Positions 19,866-27,653 of a DNA stretch of 64,000 nt are shown piece by piece. Each line of letters begins with the position of its first letter. Within the stretch, counting starts at the first letter, position 1. The DNA is from Sanguibacter suaedae. Lineage in GTDB: Bacteria > Actinomycetota > Actinomycetes > Actinomycetales > Cellulomonadaceae. A model generated the notes under the pieces. It worked only from the letters and a program-made list of their open reading frames with translations, had not been told where the DNA came from and did no database searches. The DNA is taken from contig NZ_JAEINH010000006.1 in assembly GCF_016342785.1 (NCBI RefSeq), positions 1-64,000 on the forward strand, read 5' to 3'. The translations under genes and the position numbers were made by a program.

Positions 19866-20501
19866 TCAGGCGCCGGTCGTGCCGCCGCCGCCCGACACCG
19901 AACCGGCGTGGGTCACGACGTGGTCGATGAACCCGTACTCCAGCGCCTCCGGCGCCGTGAACCAGCGGTCACGGTCGGAGTCGGTGTGGATCTGCTCCGT
20001 GGACTTGCCCGTCTGCTCGGCGATGAGCTCGGCGAGCACCCGCTTCATGTGGAGGATGAGCTCTGCGTTGATGCGGACGTCCGTCGCGGTGCCGCCGATG
20101 CCACCCGAGGGCTGGTGCATCATGACGCGAGCGTGCGGCGTCGCGTAACGCTTGCCCTTGGCCCCGGACGAGAGCAGGAACTGCCCCATCGAGGCGGCCA
20201 TCCCCATGGCGACGGTCGCGACGTCGGGCTGGATGAACTGCATCGTGTCGTAGATCGCCATACCCGCGGTGATGGAGCCGCCCGGGGAGTTGATGTACAG
20301 GTAGATGTCCTTCTCGGGGTCCTCGGCCGCGAGGAGCATCATCTGCGCGCAGATGGCGTTCGCGTTCTCGTCGCGGACCTCTGAACCCAGCCAGATGATG
20401 CGCTCCTTGAGGAGCCTGTTGTAGATGCTGTCATTCAGTCCGAGGCCGGCCACGTCTCCGCGCGCTGCCACTGGCATCTGCTCGTTCACGCCATCTCCCA
20501 T
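19866..20501 (-). CDS. clpP1: ATP-dependent Clp protease proteolytic subunit 1
   Basis: Partner proteolytic subunit of ClpP2; 211 residues if the ATG at 20501 is used. The catalytic triad is visible as Ser 104 in [10 protein letters not shown], His 129 in VMMHQPSGG and Asp 178 in DSDRDRWF. An in-frame GTG at 20489 is better spaced from a GGGAG site and could be the real start. The C-terminus is a Gly-rich tail. Upstream lie a -10-like TAGGGT (20529-20534, reverse strand) and a candidate ClgR box, suggesting stress-controlled expression of the clpP1P2 pair. Confidence 0.96.
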   Translation of the reverse strand: MGDGVNEQMPVAARGDVAGLGLNDSIYNRLLKERIIWLGSEVRDENANAICAQMMLLAAEDPEKDIYLYINSPGGSITAGMAIYDTMQFIQPDVATVAMGMAASMGQFLLSSGAKGKRYATPHARVMMHQPSGGIGGTATDVRINAELILHMKRVLAELIAEQTGKSTEQIHTDSDRDRWFTAPEALEYGFIDHVVTHAGSVSGGGGTTGA

Positions 20502-20572
20502 CGCTCCTGCTTGCCGTGCGTTGCAGTGACCCTAACGCGCCGTGCGCCGCTGGTTCGTCCCAGGACGCGCGT

Positions 20573-20590
20573 GTTTCGCTTTGGGCGCAC
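20573..20590 (-). promoter_or_regulatory. candidate ClgR operator upstream of clpP1P2
   Basis: On the reverse strand the core reads CGC-CCAAA-GCG followed by AAA, matching most of the actinobacterial ClgR consensus (CGC, 5 nt, GCG with flanking A/T). It lies about 43 nt upstream of a TAGGGT -10-like hexamer, a normal activator position. The match is by eye only, and no clgR gene is in the window. Confidence 0.45.
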
Positions 20591-20643
20591 TCGCCGTGCA
20601 CGGCTCGTGACCTGCGGTGACCACGACGGCCCGACGCCCGAAT

Positions 20644-20687
20644 GACCGGACCGCCCCACCCTCGGCTGAGGGTGGGGCGGTCCGGTC
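20644..20687. terminator. trigger factor terminator hairpin
   Basis: A perfect 20-bp inverted repeat (GACCGGACCGCCCCACCCTC and its complement) with a GGCT loop lies just downstream of tig on the reverse strand and upstream of the clpP1 promoter region, insulating the two units. There is no long T-tract. Confidence 0.8.
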
Positions 20688-20714
20688 GTGAGGATGCGCG
20701 TAGCGCCGGGTCGA

Positions 20715-22085
20715 TCAGGCCTTGTCGGCCTCGGTGGTGCTCTCCTCGGGGGCGCTCTCGTCCGTCGTCGCGTCCTGTGCGGCCTCGGCGACCTCGTCCG
20801 CGGCGTCCTCCTCGTCGGAGCCGATGAACTCCGAGAGGTCGACCGCGTTGCCCTGGCCGTCGACGACCGTCACCTGGCGCAGGGCGACCGCGAGCCCCTT
20901 GGAGCGCGCGACCTCGCCGACCATGGCGGGGATCTGCCCGTTCTCGTCGATGGTCTTGATGAAGGTGTTCGGGTCCATCCCGTACTGACGGCTAGCGTTC
21001 ACGAGGTAGTCGAGCAGCTCGTTCTGAGCAACCTTGACCTCGAGCTTCTCGGCGAGGATGTCGAGGACGATCTGGTTCTTGAGCGCGGTGTTCGTCTGCT
21101 CCGTGACCTCGGCGCGGTGCTCCTCGTCCTCGAGGCGGTTCTCACCCTCGAGGTGGCGGACCACCTCGGCCTCGACGACACCGGCGGGAAGCGGGACGTC
21201 GCCTGCGGTGAGCTCGGCGAGCAGCAGGTCGCGCGCCTGGACGGCCTGGTTGGAGGTCTTCGTGCTCGCCACCTGCTCGCGCAGGTCGGCGGTGAGCTCC
21301 TCGAGCGTGTCGAACTCGCTCGCGAGCTGCGCGAAGTCGTCGTCGGCGGCGGGGAGGTCGCGCTGCTTCACCGTGGTCGCGGACACGGTGATGTCGGCGT
21401 CCTTGCCCTCGTGCTCGCCACCGGCGAGCGGGGCGACGAAGGTGGTCGTCTCGCCCGCCGACAGGCCCGTGAGCGCCTCGTCGAGACCCTCGAGCATGTT
21501 GCCCGAGCCGATCTGGTAGGAGACACCGGAGACGGTGTCGACCTCCTCGCCGTCGACCTTCGCGGAGAGGTCGAGGACGACGAAGTCTCCCTCGGTCGCC
21601 GGGCGGTCGACGCCGACGAGGGTCCCGAAGCGCTCACGGAGCGCGTCGAGGCGCTCGGTGACGTCCTCGTCGGTGACGTCCACGTCGTCGACGGTCAGGG
21701 AGATGCCGGAGAGCTCGGGCAGCTCGACCTCGGGCCGCACCTCGACCTCGGCGGTGAAGTGGAGCTCGCCCTCGGTCTCGTTGACGTCGGGGACCTTGAC
21801 GACCTCGACCTCGGGCTGTCCGAGCGGCCGGAGGTTCGTCTCGTTCACGGCCTGGCGGTAGAAGCCGGACAGCGACTCGTTGATCGCGTGCTCCAGGACC
21901 GCTCCGCGACCGACCCGCTGGTCGATGATGCGGGGCGGGACCTTGCCCTTGCGGAAGCCGGGGACGACCACCTGCTGCGCGATGTGCTCGTAGGCGTGAT
22001 CGATGCTCGGCTTGAGCTCGTCGTACTCCACCTCGACGGTCAGCCTGACCTTGGTCGGGTCCAGGGTCTCGACGGCGCTCTTCAC
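20715..22085 (-). CDS. tig: trigger factor
   Basis: Ribosome-associated chaperone and peptidyl-prolyl isomerase acting on nascent chains; 456 residues. The N-terminal ribosome-binding domain has the signature VVVPGFRKGKVPPRIID. The central FKBP-like domain is around GDFVVLDLSAKVDGEEV and LAGGEHEGKDADITVSATTVK. A helical C-terminal domain follows, with an acidic tail rich in Asp/Glu/Thr. The GTG at 22085 gives the conserved start KSAVETLDPTKVRLTVEV and has a GGAG site; the upstream extension in frame is spurious. It stands before clpP1P2-clpX in the common tig-clpP-clpX order. Confidence 0.96.
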   Translation of the reverse strand: MKSAVETLDPTKVRLTVEVEYDELKPSIDHAYEHIAQQVVVPGFRKGKVPPRIIDQRVGRGAVLEHAINESLSGFYRQAVNETNLRPLGQPEVEVVKVPDVNETEGELHFTAEVEVRPEVELPELSGISLTVDDVDVTDEDVTERLDALRERFGTLVGVDRPATEGDFVVLDLSAKVDGEEVDTVSGVSYQIGSGNMLEGLDEALTGLSAGETTTFVAPLAGGEHEGKDADITVSATTVKQRDLPAADDDFAQLASEFDTLEELTADLREQVASTKTSNQAVQARDLLLAELTAGDVPLPAGVVEAEVVRHLEGENRLEDEEHRAEVTEQTNTALKNQIVLDILAEKLEVKVAQNELLDYLVNASRQYGMDPNTFIKTIDENGQIPAMVGEVARSKGLAVALRQVTVVDGQGNAVDLSEFIGSDEEDAADEVAEAAQDATTDESAPEESTTEADKA

Positions 22086-22312
22086 TTCGATGATCTCCAA
22101 CTGATCGATGGCATGCCGCCTGAACGGCACGGACACTTCTGGGTTCGGGTGTCGCCGGCCCGGGGCGACCGGAGCCACCCCGCCCCTTCGCGGACCAGGA
22201 CGGCTCGCGAGCGACCTGTCGATGGTACGCCACAGGAGGAGGTGGCACACAGGGGGGTGGACGGACCCATCCCGCTCTCCTTCGAGCGGCCGACGGGGCC
22301 CTGTCGTCGACG

Positions 22313-22386
22313 TCGGGGTGACAGGATTCGAACCTGCGACCTTCCGGTCCCAAACCGGACGCGCTACCAACCTGCGCCACACCCCG
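22313..22386 (-). tRNA. tRNA-Pro (UGG)
   Basis: 74 nt on the reverse strand. The acceptor pairs CGGGGTG with CACCCCG, the D-loop contains GGTTGGTA, the anticodon loop is TTTGGGA (anticodon TGG), and the T-loop is TTCGAAT. The CCA end is not encoded. It is transcribed toward tig, 227 nt upstream of that gene. Confidence 0.95.
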
Positions 22387-22421
22387 TACGGACCCGCGAT
22401 CGGCGGGACCAGCACCCGGCA

Positions 22422-22427
22422 AGTGTA
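22422..22427 (-). promoter_or_regulatory. possible tRNA-Pro -10
   Basis: TACACT on the reverse strand, about 36 nt upstream of the tRNA 5' end; no clear -35. Confidence 0.3.
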
Positions 22428-22571
22428 GTGGGCACCGGACGCCGCGGCGGACGGTGGCTCCACGGATCGGACGACCTCGAAGGTTTGCTACTGTTGTCCC
22501 GCCGTCGCACGGTCCAGGCCCTATCCGGTTCACACGGGTTCACAGGGTCTCGCCGAACCTGTCACGGCAAT

Positions 22572-22642
22572 GCGGGCGTAGCTTAATGGTAAAGCCTCAG
22601 TCTTCCAAACTGATGACGCGAGTTCGATTCTCGTCGCCCGCT
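22572..22642 (+). tRNA. tRNA-Gly (UCC)
   Basis: 71 nt. The acceptor pairs GCGGGCG with CGCCCGC, the anticodon loop is CTTCCAA (anticodon TCC), and the T-loop is TTCGATT. A CCA follows directly at 22643-22645. It diverges from tRNA-Pro. Confidence 0.95.
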
Positions 22643-22688
22643 CCACAGCACACCGCCCGACGGAACGGCCCGTCCGGTGCGACGGGCG

Positions 22689-22715
22689 TTGCGTCTCCCC
22701 TTCCGGGTCTATAGT
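22689..22715 (+). promoter_or_regulatory. putative cysK leader promoter
   Basis: TTGCGT and TATAGT, separated by 15 bp, precede the leader peptide gene by about 90 nt. The -10 is good; the spacer is short. Confidence 0.4.
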
Positions 22716-22808
22716 CTCGGAGCGGCGGCACTACGCCGCTCCTGCCGCACCTCCGCGCCCCGGCCCGGCGGTGCGTGCCCGGGACGAGCCGACGAGTGAG
22801 GAAGCGCC

Positions 22809-22877
22809 GTGAGCCTGAACGCACACGCACGCTGCACCCTCGACCGCTCCGTCCCGTCCGCCTGTCGCTGTCTCTAG
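22809..22877 (+). CDS. putative cysteine-rich leader peptide of cysK
   Basis: A 22-codon open frame in the cysK 5' region: [20 protein letters not shown] followed by Cys-Leu and TAG. It holds three Cys codons (9, 19, 21), two of them immediately before the stop. A strong ribosome site (GAGGAAG) lies 5 nt before the GTG. The stop codon overlaps the left arm of a stable hairpin at 22877-22913. Cys-rich leader peptides upstream of cys genes are known in mycobacteria and relatives. I infer that ribosome pausing at Cys codons during cysteine shortage alters downstream RNA folding. The peptide itself probably has no function. Confidence 0.55.
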   Translation: MSLNAHARCTLDRSVPSACRCL

Positions 22878-22913
22878 AGCGTTGGTCCCGGCCACCCGTG
22901 CCGACCAATGCTC
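22877..22913 (+). promoter_or_regulatory. hairpin downstream of the cysK leader peptide (possible attenuator)
   Basis: The outer stem of 10 bp (22877-22886 with 22904-22913, one G-T pair) encloses a 4-bp CGGC/GCCG stem. The left arm starts at the last base of the leader stop codon, so a ribosome at the terminal Cys codons would cover it. No T-tract follows, so control may be translational or Rho-linked. Confidence 0.45.
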
Positions 22914-23089
22914 CGACCCCACGCCGCGGCGCACACGACGACGCCCGCGCGGCCTCGCACTGCGCCCCATGCGGCCGCGCCGTCGCCGCCGCCCGGCATC
23001 CTCCGAGGCCGCTCGGACCACCGCGACGCTCCGTACCCCTTCGCAGGACCCACACCGCGGCACCGCCGCCCCCACGAAAAGGACATCTC

Positions 23090-24025
23090 ATGGCCCGGAT
23101 CTACGATGACGTCACCAAGCTCGTCGGTAACACACCGCTCGTGCGCCTCAACCGGATGGCCGAGGGCGTCGGCGCCACCGTCGTCGCGAAGCTCGAGTAC
23201 TACAACCCCGCGAACTCGGTGAAGGACCGCATCGGGGTGTCGATCGTCGACGCCGCCGAGGCGTCCGGTGCGCTGCAGCCGGGCGGGACCATCGTCGAGG
23301 CGACGTCGGGCAACACGGGCATCGCGCTCGCGTTCGTGGGTGCCGCGCGCGGCTACGACGTGGTCCTCACCATGCCAGAGACCATGTCGAAGGAGCGGCG
23401 GGCCCTCCTGCGCGCGTACGGCGCCGAGCTCGTCCTCACCCCCGGGTCCGAGGGCATGAAGGGCGCGGTCGCGAAGGCGAACGAGATCGCCGCGGAGCGC
23501 CCGGGGTCCGTCCTCGCGAGCCAGTTCGCCAACGAGGCCAACCCCGCCGCGCACCGTGCCGGCACCGCCGAGGAGATCTGGGCGGACACGGACGGTGAGA
23601 TCGACATCTTCGTCGCGGGCATCGGGACGGGTGGCACCATCACCGGCGTCGGCCAGGTCCTCAAGGAGCGCAAGCCGGGCGTGAAGATCGTCGCGGTCGA
23701 GCCGGCCGAGTCGCCCATCCTCAACGGTGGCGCGCCCGGCCCGCACAAGATCCAGGGGATCGGGGCGAACTTCGTCCCCGACATCCTCGACACCGAGGTC
23801 TACGACGAGGTGTTCGACGTCGACGCCGAGACGTCCGTCGAGGTCGCCCGCCGCGCCGCGAAGGAGGAGGGGCTGCTGGTCGGGATCTCCTCGGGTGCGG
23901 CGATCCACGCGGCGCTGGAGATCGGGCGCCGGCCCGAGAACGACGGCAAGCTCATCGTCGTCGTGGTCCCGTCCTTCGGCGAGCGGTACCTGACGTCGAT
24001 CCTCTACGCGGACCTGCTCGACTGA
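23090..24025 (+). CDS. cysK: cysteine synthase A (O-acetylserine sulfhydrylase)
   Basis: A PLP enzyme that makes cysteine from O-acetylserine and sulfide; 311 residues. The PLP lysine is in [11 protein letters not shown] near residue 44, the phosphate-binding and substrate loop is [12 protein letters not shown], and [12 protein letters not shown] binds the cofactor phosphate. GISSGAA near the C-terminus is also typical. The start has AAGGA 7 nt upstream. It is followed by cysE, its functional partner in the cysteine synthase complex. Its 5' region of about 370 nt carries a putative Cys leader peptide and hairpin. The N-terminal frame extension upstream is non-coding. Confidence 0.96.
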   Translation: MARIYDDVTKLVGNTPLVRLNRMAEGVGATVVAKLEYYNPANSVKDRIGVSIVDAAEASGALQPGGTIVEATSGNTGIALAFVGAARGYDVVLTMPETMSKERRALLRAYGAELVLTPGSEGMKGAVAKANEIAAERPGSVLASQFANEANPAAHRAGTAEEIWADTDGEIDIFVAGIGTGGTITGVGQVLKERKPGVKIVAVEPAESPILNGGAPGPHKIQGIGANFVPDILDTEVYDEVFDVDAETSVEVARRAAKEEGLLVGISSGAAIHAALEIGRRPENDGKLIVVVVPSFGERYLTSILYADLLD

Positions 24026-24044
24026 CCCACCACGCTGGTCTCCT

Positions 24045-24076
24045 CCGCGGGGCGTCGCACGTGCGGCGCCCCGCGG
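24045..24076. terminator. cysK-cysE intergenic hairpin
   Basis: A near-perfect 32-nt palindrome (16-nt halves, one G-T pair, starting CCGCGGGGCG). It may be a partial terminator or processing site that lowers cysE relative to cysK; no T-tract. Confidence 0.5.
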
Positions 24077-24106
24077 GCCCGTCACCGACCGACAGGACAG
24101 TCACCG

Positions 24107-24691
24107 ATGTCTCGACCCTCCGACGCGTGGAAGCTGCTGCGCGAGGACCTGCAGGCGGCTCGCGACCGCGACCCGGCGGCACGGACGTCGGTCGAGGTGG
24201 CGCTCGCGTACCCCGGCGTGCACGCGCTGTGGGCGCACCGCCTCACGCACCGGATGTGGCGTCACCCGCTCCTGCGGCTGCCGGCACGGCTGCTCTCGCA
24301 GGCGACGCGTGCCGCGACGGGGATCGAGATCCATCCGTCGGCGACCCTCGGCAGACGCCTGTTCATCGACCACGGCATGGGCGTGGTGATCGGGGCGACG
24401 GCGGTCGTCGGGGACGACGTGACCCTGTTCCACGGGGTGACGCTCGGGGGTCGGTCGATGACGCACGGGAAGCGGCACCCGACGCTCGGTGACCGCGTGG
24501 TCGTCGGGGCCGGCGCGAAGGTCCTGGGCGCCGTGTGGGTGGGGGACGACGCCCAGATCGGCGCGAACGCCGTGGTCGTCAAGGACGTCCCGGAGGGGTC
24601 GGTCGCCGTGGGGGTCCCCGCGCGGGTCCGGTCCCGGCCTTCGTCGTCGCCGGTGGTGGACCACTGCGAGGACCCGGCGATCTTCATCTGA
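24107..24691 (+). CDS. cysE: serine O-acetyltransferase (short EpsC type)
   Basis: Transfers acetyl from acetyl-CoA to L-serine, making the substrate for CysK. The 194-residue protein has a short helical N-terminal part ([23 protein letters not shown]). A left-handed beta-helix of hexapeptide repeats follows ([24 protein letters not shown]...), including the catalytic His/Asp region FIDHGMG and the acetyl-CoA loop around [17 protein letters not shown]. The C-terminus ends in a hydrophobic DPAIFI, the type of isoleucine tail that docks into the CysK active site. It sits 81 nt after cysK. Confidence 0.95.
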   Translation: MSRPSDAWKLLREDLQAARDRDPAARTSVEVALAYPGVHALWAHRLTHRMWRHPLLRLPARLLSQATRAATGIEIHPSATLGRRLFIDHGMGVVIGATAVVGDDVTLFHGVTLGGRSMTHGKRHPTLGDRVVVGAGAKVLGAVWVGDDAQIGANAVVVKDVPEGSVAVGVPARVRSRPSSSPVVDHCEDPAIFI

Positions 24692-24712
24692 TCGCGGCAT
24701 TCTCATATTTGC

Positions 24713-24724
24713 ACTAGAACAAGT
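24713..24724. promoter_or_regulatory. imperfect dyad near gntR start (possible autoregulatory operator)
   Basis: ACTAGAACAAGT has symmetry ACTnGnnCnAGT and overlaps the first base of the TATGGT hexamer (24724-24729) that ends 6 nt before the ATG. This is a plausible site for the encoded GntR repressor. Confidence 0.35.
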
Positions 24725-24729
24725 ATGGT
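24724..24729 (+). promoter_or_regulatory. putative -10 of leaderless gntR
   Basis: TATGGT, 6 nt before the ATG at 24736, in a locally AT-rich stretch; no ribosome site. Confidence 0.4.
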
Positions 24730-24735
24730 TCATCC

Positions 24736-25089
24736 ATGCTCTTCCGCATCGACCCCTCCGCGGACGAATCCCTCTTCGGTCAGATCGCGACCCAGGTCCG
24801 CACCGCCATCGTGCGCGGCGACCTCGCCCCCGGGGACCGCCTGCCCGCTGCGCGCGAGATCGCCGCAGCGCTCGACCTCAACGTCCACACCGTCCTCCAC
24901 GCCTACCAGGAGCTGCGCGACGAAGGACTCGTCGACCTGCGACGCGGCCGGGGCGCTGTCGTCACCGATCGCGCCGGCTCGGACTACGCACCGCTGCGCG
25001 AGGCCCTCGCGGCGCTGGCACGCACCTCCCGAGCGCTCGACCTCTCCCCCGAGACGACGACCGCCCTCCTCAAGGAGGCGCTGCGATGA
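24736..25089 (+). CDS. GntR-family regulator, YtrA type
   Basis: A 117-residue transcription factor. The winged helix-turn-helix occupies roughly residues 10-75 (LFGQIATQVRTAIVRGDLAPGDRLPAAREIAAALDLNVHTVLHAYQELRDEGLVDLRRGRGAVV). It is followed by a short helical tail of about 40 residues, with no large effector domain; this is the YtrA subfamily. Such regulators usually repress their own operon of membrane-protein genes. The stop overlaps the start of the DUF1648 membrane protein (ATGA), which supports that role here. Confidence 0.92.
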   Translation: MLFRIDPSADESLFGQIATQVRTAIVRGDLAPGDRLPAAREIAAALDLNVHTVLHAYQELRDEGLVDLRRGRGAVVTDRAGSDYAPLREALAALARTSRALDLSPETTTALLKEALR

Positions 25090-26099
25090 CGTCACCGACC
25101 CCCCGCCCGGCCCGGCGCAGGGGCCCGCGCGAGCACGCCCTGTCCACGACCCTCCTCACGCTGGTCGCGCCGGTCCTCGTGCTCGCCGTGGGTGTCGCCG
25201 TCGCTCTCTCGTGGCGCGACGCCCTGCCGGACCCGGTCGCCGTGCACTGGGGCGCCGACGGTGCCGACGGGTTCGCCCCGCTCACCTCGTTCGTCGCGGT
25301 GCTCGCTGGGAGCGCGGTCCCTCTCCACGTCGGCGCGTGGCTGCTGGCGCTGCTGCGCGGCCAGGCGGCATCGACACGTCGTGCAGCCACAGGGATGAGC
25401 ACATGGTTCGCGGCCTTCCTGGTGGCAGTCATGCTCGGGTCCCTGGCGGGCCAACGTGGCCTGACCAGCCCCGACGACGCGCCAGACGTCGGCGGGACGA
25501 TCGCGCTGGCGCTGGCCCTCGCGACCGGTGCGGCGATCGTCTCCGCACTCCTCGTCCCCCGCGACCGGCCGCTGCCCGCGACGGCAGCGGTCCCCACCGA
25601 GGCGGCCCGACTCGCGATGGGCCCCGACGAGCGGGTGGCCTGGTTCCGCACCGTGACGGCGCGCGGCGGTATCACCGTCGGTGCGACGGCCGTCCTCGGG
25701 ACCGCCGTCCTCGCAGTCCTGTCCCGCTCCCCCTGGCTCCTCACCGTCCCGGCCGCCCTCGTCGTGCTTTTCCTGGCGATGTTCCGCTGGGACGTGCGGG
25801 TCGACACGGACGGGCTGAGCGTGCGGTCCGTCCTCGGCCTTCCCCGGACCGTCGTCCCTCTCTCCGAGGTCGAGCAGGCGTCCGTCACGCACGTCGACCC
25901 GCTGCGCGACTTCGGCGGGTGGGGCTGGCGGACGGGCACCGACGGGGCCGTCGGGATCGTCCTCGGCAAGGGCGAGGCGCTCCAGGTCGAGCAGACCGGT
26001 GGCCGCGTCCTCGTCGTGACCACCCCGGACGCCGCCTCCGCCGCGGCGCTGCTCAACTCGCTCGCGTCACGGGGGCGCGGCACGCCCGACGACGGGTAG
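25086..26099 (+). CDS. DUF1648-domain membrane protein
   Basis: A 337-residue integral membrane protein. After a basic N-terminus come a first helix (LVAPVLVLAVGVAVAL) and the DUF1648 signature ALPDPVAVHWGADGADGFA. Further helices follow at about residues 65-85, 105-120, 135-155, 195-215 and 218-235. The C-terminal soluble part (WDVRVDTDGLSVRSVLGLPRTVVPLSEV) resembles a PH-like bacterial domain. The function is unknown. It is translationally coupled to the YtrA-type GntR, whose target it probably is. Confidence 0.8.
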   Translation: MTSPTPRPARRRGPREHALSTTLLTLVAPVLVLAVGVAVALSWRDALPDPVAVHWGADGADGFAPLTSFVAVLAGSAVPLHVGAWLLALLRGQAASTRRAATGMSTWFAAFLVAVMLGSLAGQRGLTSPDDAPDVGGTIALALALATGAAIVSALLVPRDRPLPATAAVPTEAARLAMGPDERVAWFRTVTARGGITVGATAVLGTAVLAVLSRSPWLLTVPAALVVLFLAMFRWDVRVDTDGLSVRSVLGLPRTVVPLSEVEQASVTHVDPLRDFGGWGWRTGTDGAVGIVLGKGEALQVEQTGGRVLVVTTPDAASAAALLNSLASRGRGTPDDG

Positions 26100-26202
26100 T
26101 CTCGGCCAGGTACGTCGTACCGGGGGTCTCAGGTGTCTCCGGCGGCGACGCCCCGCACCGCACACCGACAGCCCCCACCGACCCTCAACGACGAGGAGCA
26201 CC

Positions 26203-27252
26203 ATGCGTATCGGGATCCACACCGGCTACTGGTCGGCCGGGCCACCTCCGGGGACGGCCGACGCGGTCGTCCACGCCGACGCCCTCGGCGTCGACTCCGT
26301 CTGGACGGCGGAGGCCTACGGGTCGGACGCCCTCACCCCGTTGGCCTGGTGGGGCGCCCGCACCGAGCGGATCCGCCTCGGCACCGCCGTCGTGCAGATG
26401 TCGGCGCGGACCCCGACCGCGACCGCGATGGCTGCCATGACCCTCGACCACCTCTCCGGCGGACGGTTCGTCCTGGGCCTCGGGGTCTCCGGCCCCCAGG
26501 TCGTCGAGGGATGGTACGGCCAGCCCTACCCCCGGCCCCTCGCGCGGACCCGGGAGTACGTCGACATCGTCCGGCAGGTCCTCGCGCGTGACCGTCCCGT
26601 GAGCCACGACGGCTCCTTCTACACGCTGCCGCTCACGGCGGAGGCCGCCGGGGGACGTGCGGTGACCGGGCTCGGGAAGGCCCTGCGCTCCACGGTCCAT
26701 CCCCTGCGCAGCGACCTCCCGATCCACCTCGCCGCCGAAGGCCCCAAGAACATCGCGCTCGCCGCGGAGATCGCCGACGGCTGGCTCCCCCTCTTCTACT
26801 CCCCCCGGCTGGACGACGAGTTCAGGAGCCTCCTCGCGGACGGCTTCGCGCGGCGGGCCGACGAGCGCTCGGCCGTCGAGGACTTCGAGGTGAGCGCGAC
26901 GGTCCCCGTCGTCGTCGACGACGACGTCGAGAAGGCCGCCGACCGGGTGCGCCCCTTCCTCGCCCTCTACATCGGGGGCATGGGCGCCAAGGGCGCGAAC
27001 TTCCACCGCGACGCCGTCGAGCGGCTGGGGTACGGGGAGGCGTGCGACGAGATCCAGGCGCACTACCTCGCCGGCGACCGCGACCGGGCGGCCGCTGCCG
27101 TCCCGACCTCGCTCGTCGAGGACGTCGCGCTCGTCGGACCGGCCGCGAAGATCCGCGCGGACCTTGCGGCATGGGAACGGACCGCCGTGACCACGATCGT
27201 CGTGCAGGGCGACGCGGCCGCCGTCGAGGCCGTGGTCCACGCCGCCCGCTGA
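26203..27252 (+). CDS. F420-dependent LLM oxidoreductase (Rv3520c-like)
   Basis: A 349-residue luciferase-like monooxygenase-fold enzyme. The sequence shows MRIGIHTGYWSAG, VDSVWTAEAYGSDALTPLAW, RIRLGTAVVQMSARTPTATAM and LGLGVSGPQVVEGWYGQP, matching the probable F420-dependent Rv3520c family. Substrate and reaction are unknown. GAGGAG precedes the ATG. It is the second F420-type LLM enzyme in the window and stands alone, away from the cofE operon. Confidence 0.88.
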   Translation: MRIGIHTGYWSAGPPPGTADAVVHADALGVDSVWTAEAYGSDALTPLAWWGARTERIRLGTAVVQMSARTPTATAMAAMTLDHLSGGRFVLGLGVSGPQVVEGWYGQPYPRPLARTREYVDIVRQVLARDRPVSHDGSFYTLPLTAEAAGGRAVTGLGKALRSTVHPLRSDLPIHLAAEGPKNIALAAEIADGWLPLFYSPRLDDEFRSLLADGFARRADERSAVEDFEVSATVPVVVDDDVEKAADRVRPFLALYIGGMGAKGANFHRDAVERLGYGEACDEIQAHYLAGDRDRAAAAVPTSLVEDVALVGPAAKIRADLAAWERTAVTTIVVQGDAAAVEAVVHAAR

Positions 27253-27261
27253 GCTCGCTCC

Positions 27262-27582
27262 TCAGCGTGCCGGGACCTCGAGCTCGGCCCGGGCGTGGCG
27301 CAGGTCCACCCGGTCCCGCGCGGGCACCAGGGGGCAGCCCTCGTGCGCGAGGAGGGCGAGCGCCCGCGCACCGGCGTGCGACGGAGGTCGACCGGCCGCG
27401 TTCACGACCCTCCACCACGGGACCGCGCCACCGGCGCGGGCAAGGACCGCCCCGACCTGTCGAGGGCCGCCGCGGCCGAGCACCTCACCGACCACCTCCG
27501 CGACGTCGCCGTACGTCGTCGCGCGACCCACCGGGACCGTGCCCACGACGTCGAGCACCGTCTCCACGTACTCCTCGTCCAC
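27262..27582 (-). CDS. alkyltransferase-like protein (Cys-less MGMT fold)
   Basis: A 106-residue protein of the DNA-binding domain of O6-alkylguanine-DNA alkyltransferases. The start VPVGRATTYGDVAEVVG and the helix-turn-helix GRGGPRQVGAVLARAG are typical. The active-site PCHRV is replaced by PWWRV, so it cannot accept alkyl groups. Alkyltransferase-like proteins (usually PWHRV) bind bulky O6-alkylguanine and recruit nucleotide excision repair; I infer that role. The GTG start has a TAGGGT hexamer 6 nt upstream. It is convergent with the LLM gene. Confidence 0.85.
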   Translation of the reverse strand: MDEEYVETVLDVVGTVPVGRATTYGDVAEVVGEVLGRGGPRQVGAVLARAGGAVPWWRVVNAAGRPPSHAGARALALLAHEGCPLVPARDRVDLRHARAELEVPAR

Positions 27583-27588
27583 GCGACC

Positions 27589-27594
27589 ACCCTA
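27589..27594 (-). promoter_or_regulatory. putative -10 of leaderless alkyltransferase-like gene
   Basis: TAGGGT on the reverse strand, 6 nt before the GTG at 27582. Confidence 0.45.
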
Positions 27595-27653
27595 GGCCGT
27601 GAGATCCCGACAAAACCCTGGTGCGCCCGGGAGCCGTGCTGGAGACTGCGGTC

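Noticed and set aside
22086-22312. Region between tRNA-Pro and tig that encodes a frame running into tig
   Set aside because: The frame crosses the tRNA region and has no family match; the tig start is fixed by its conserved N-terminus.
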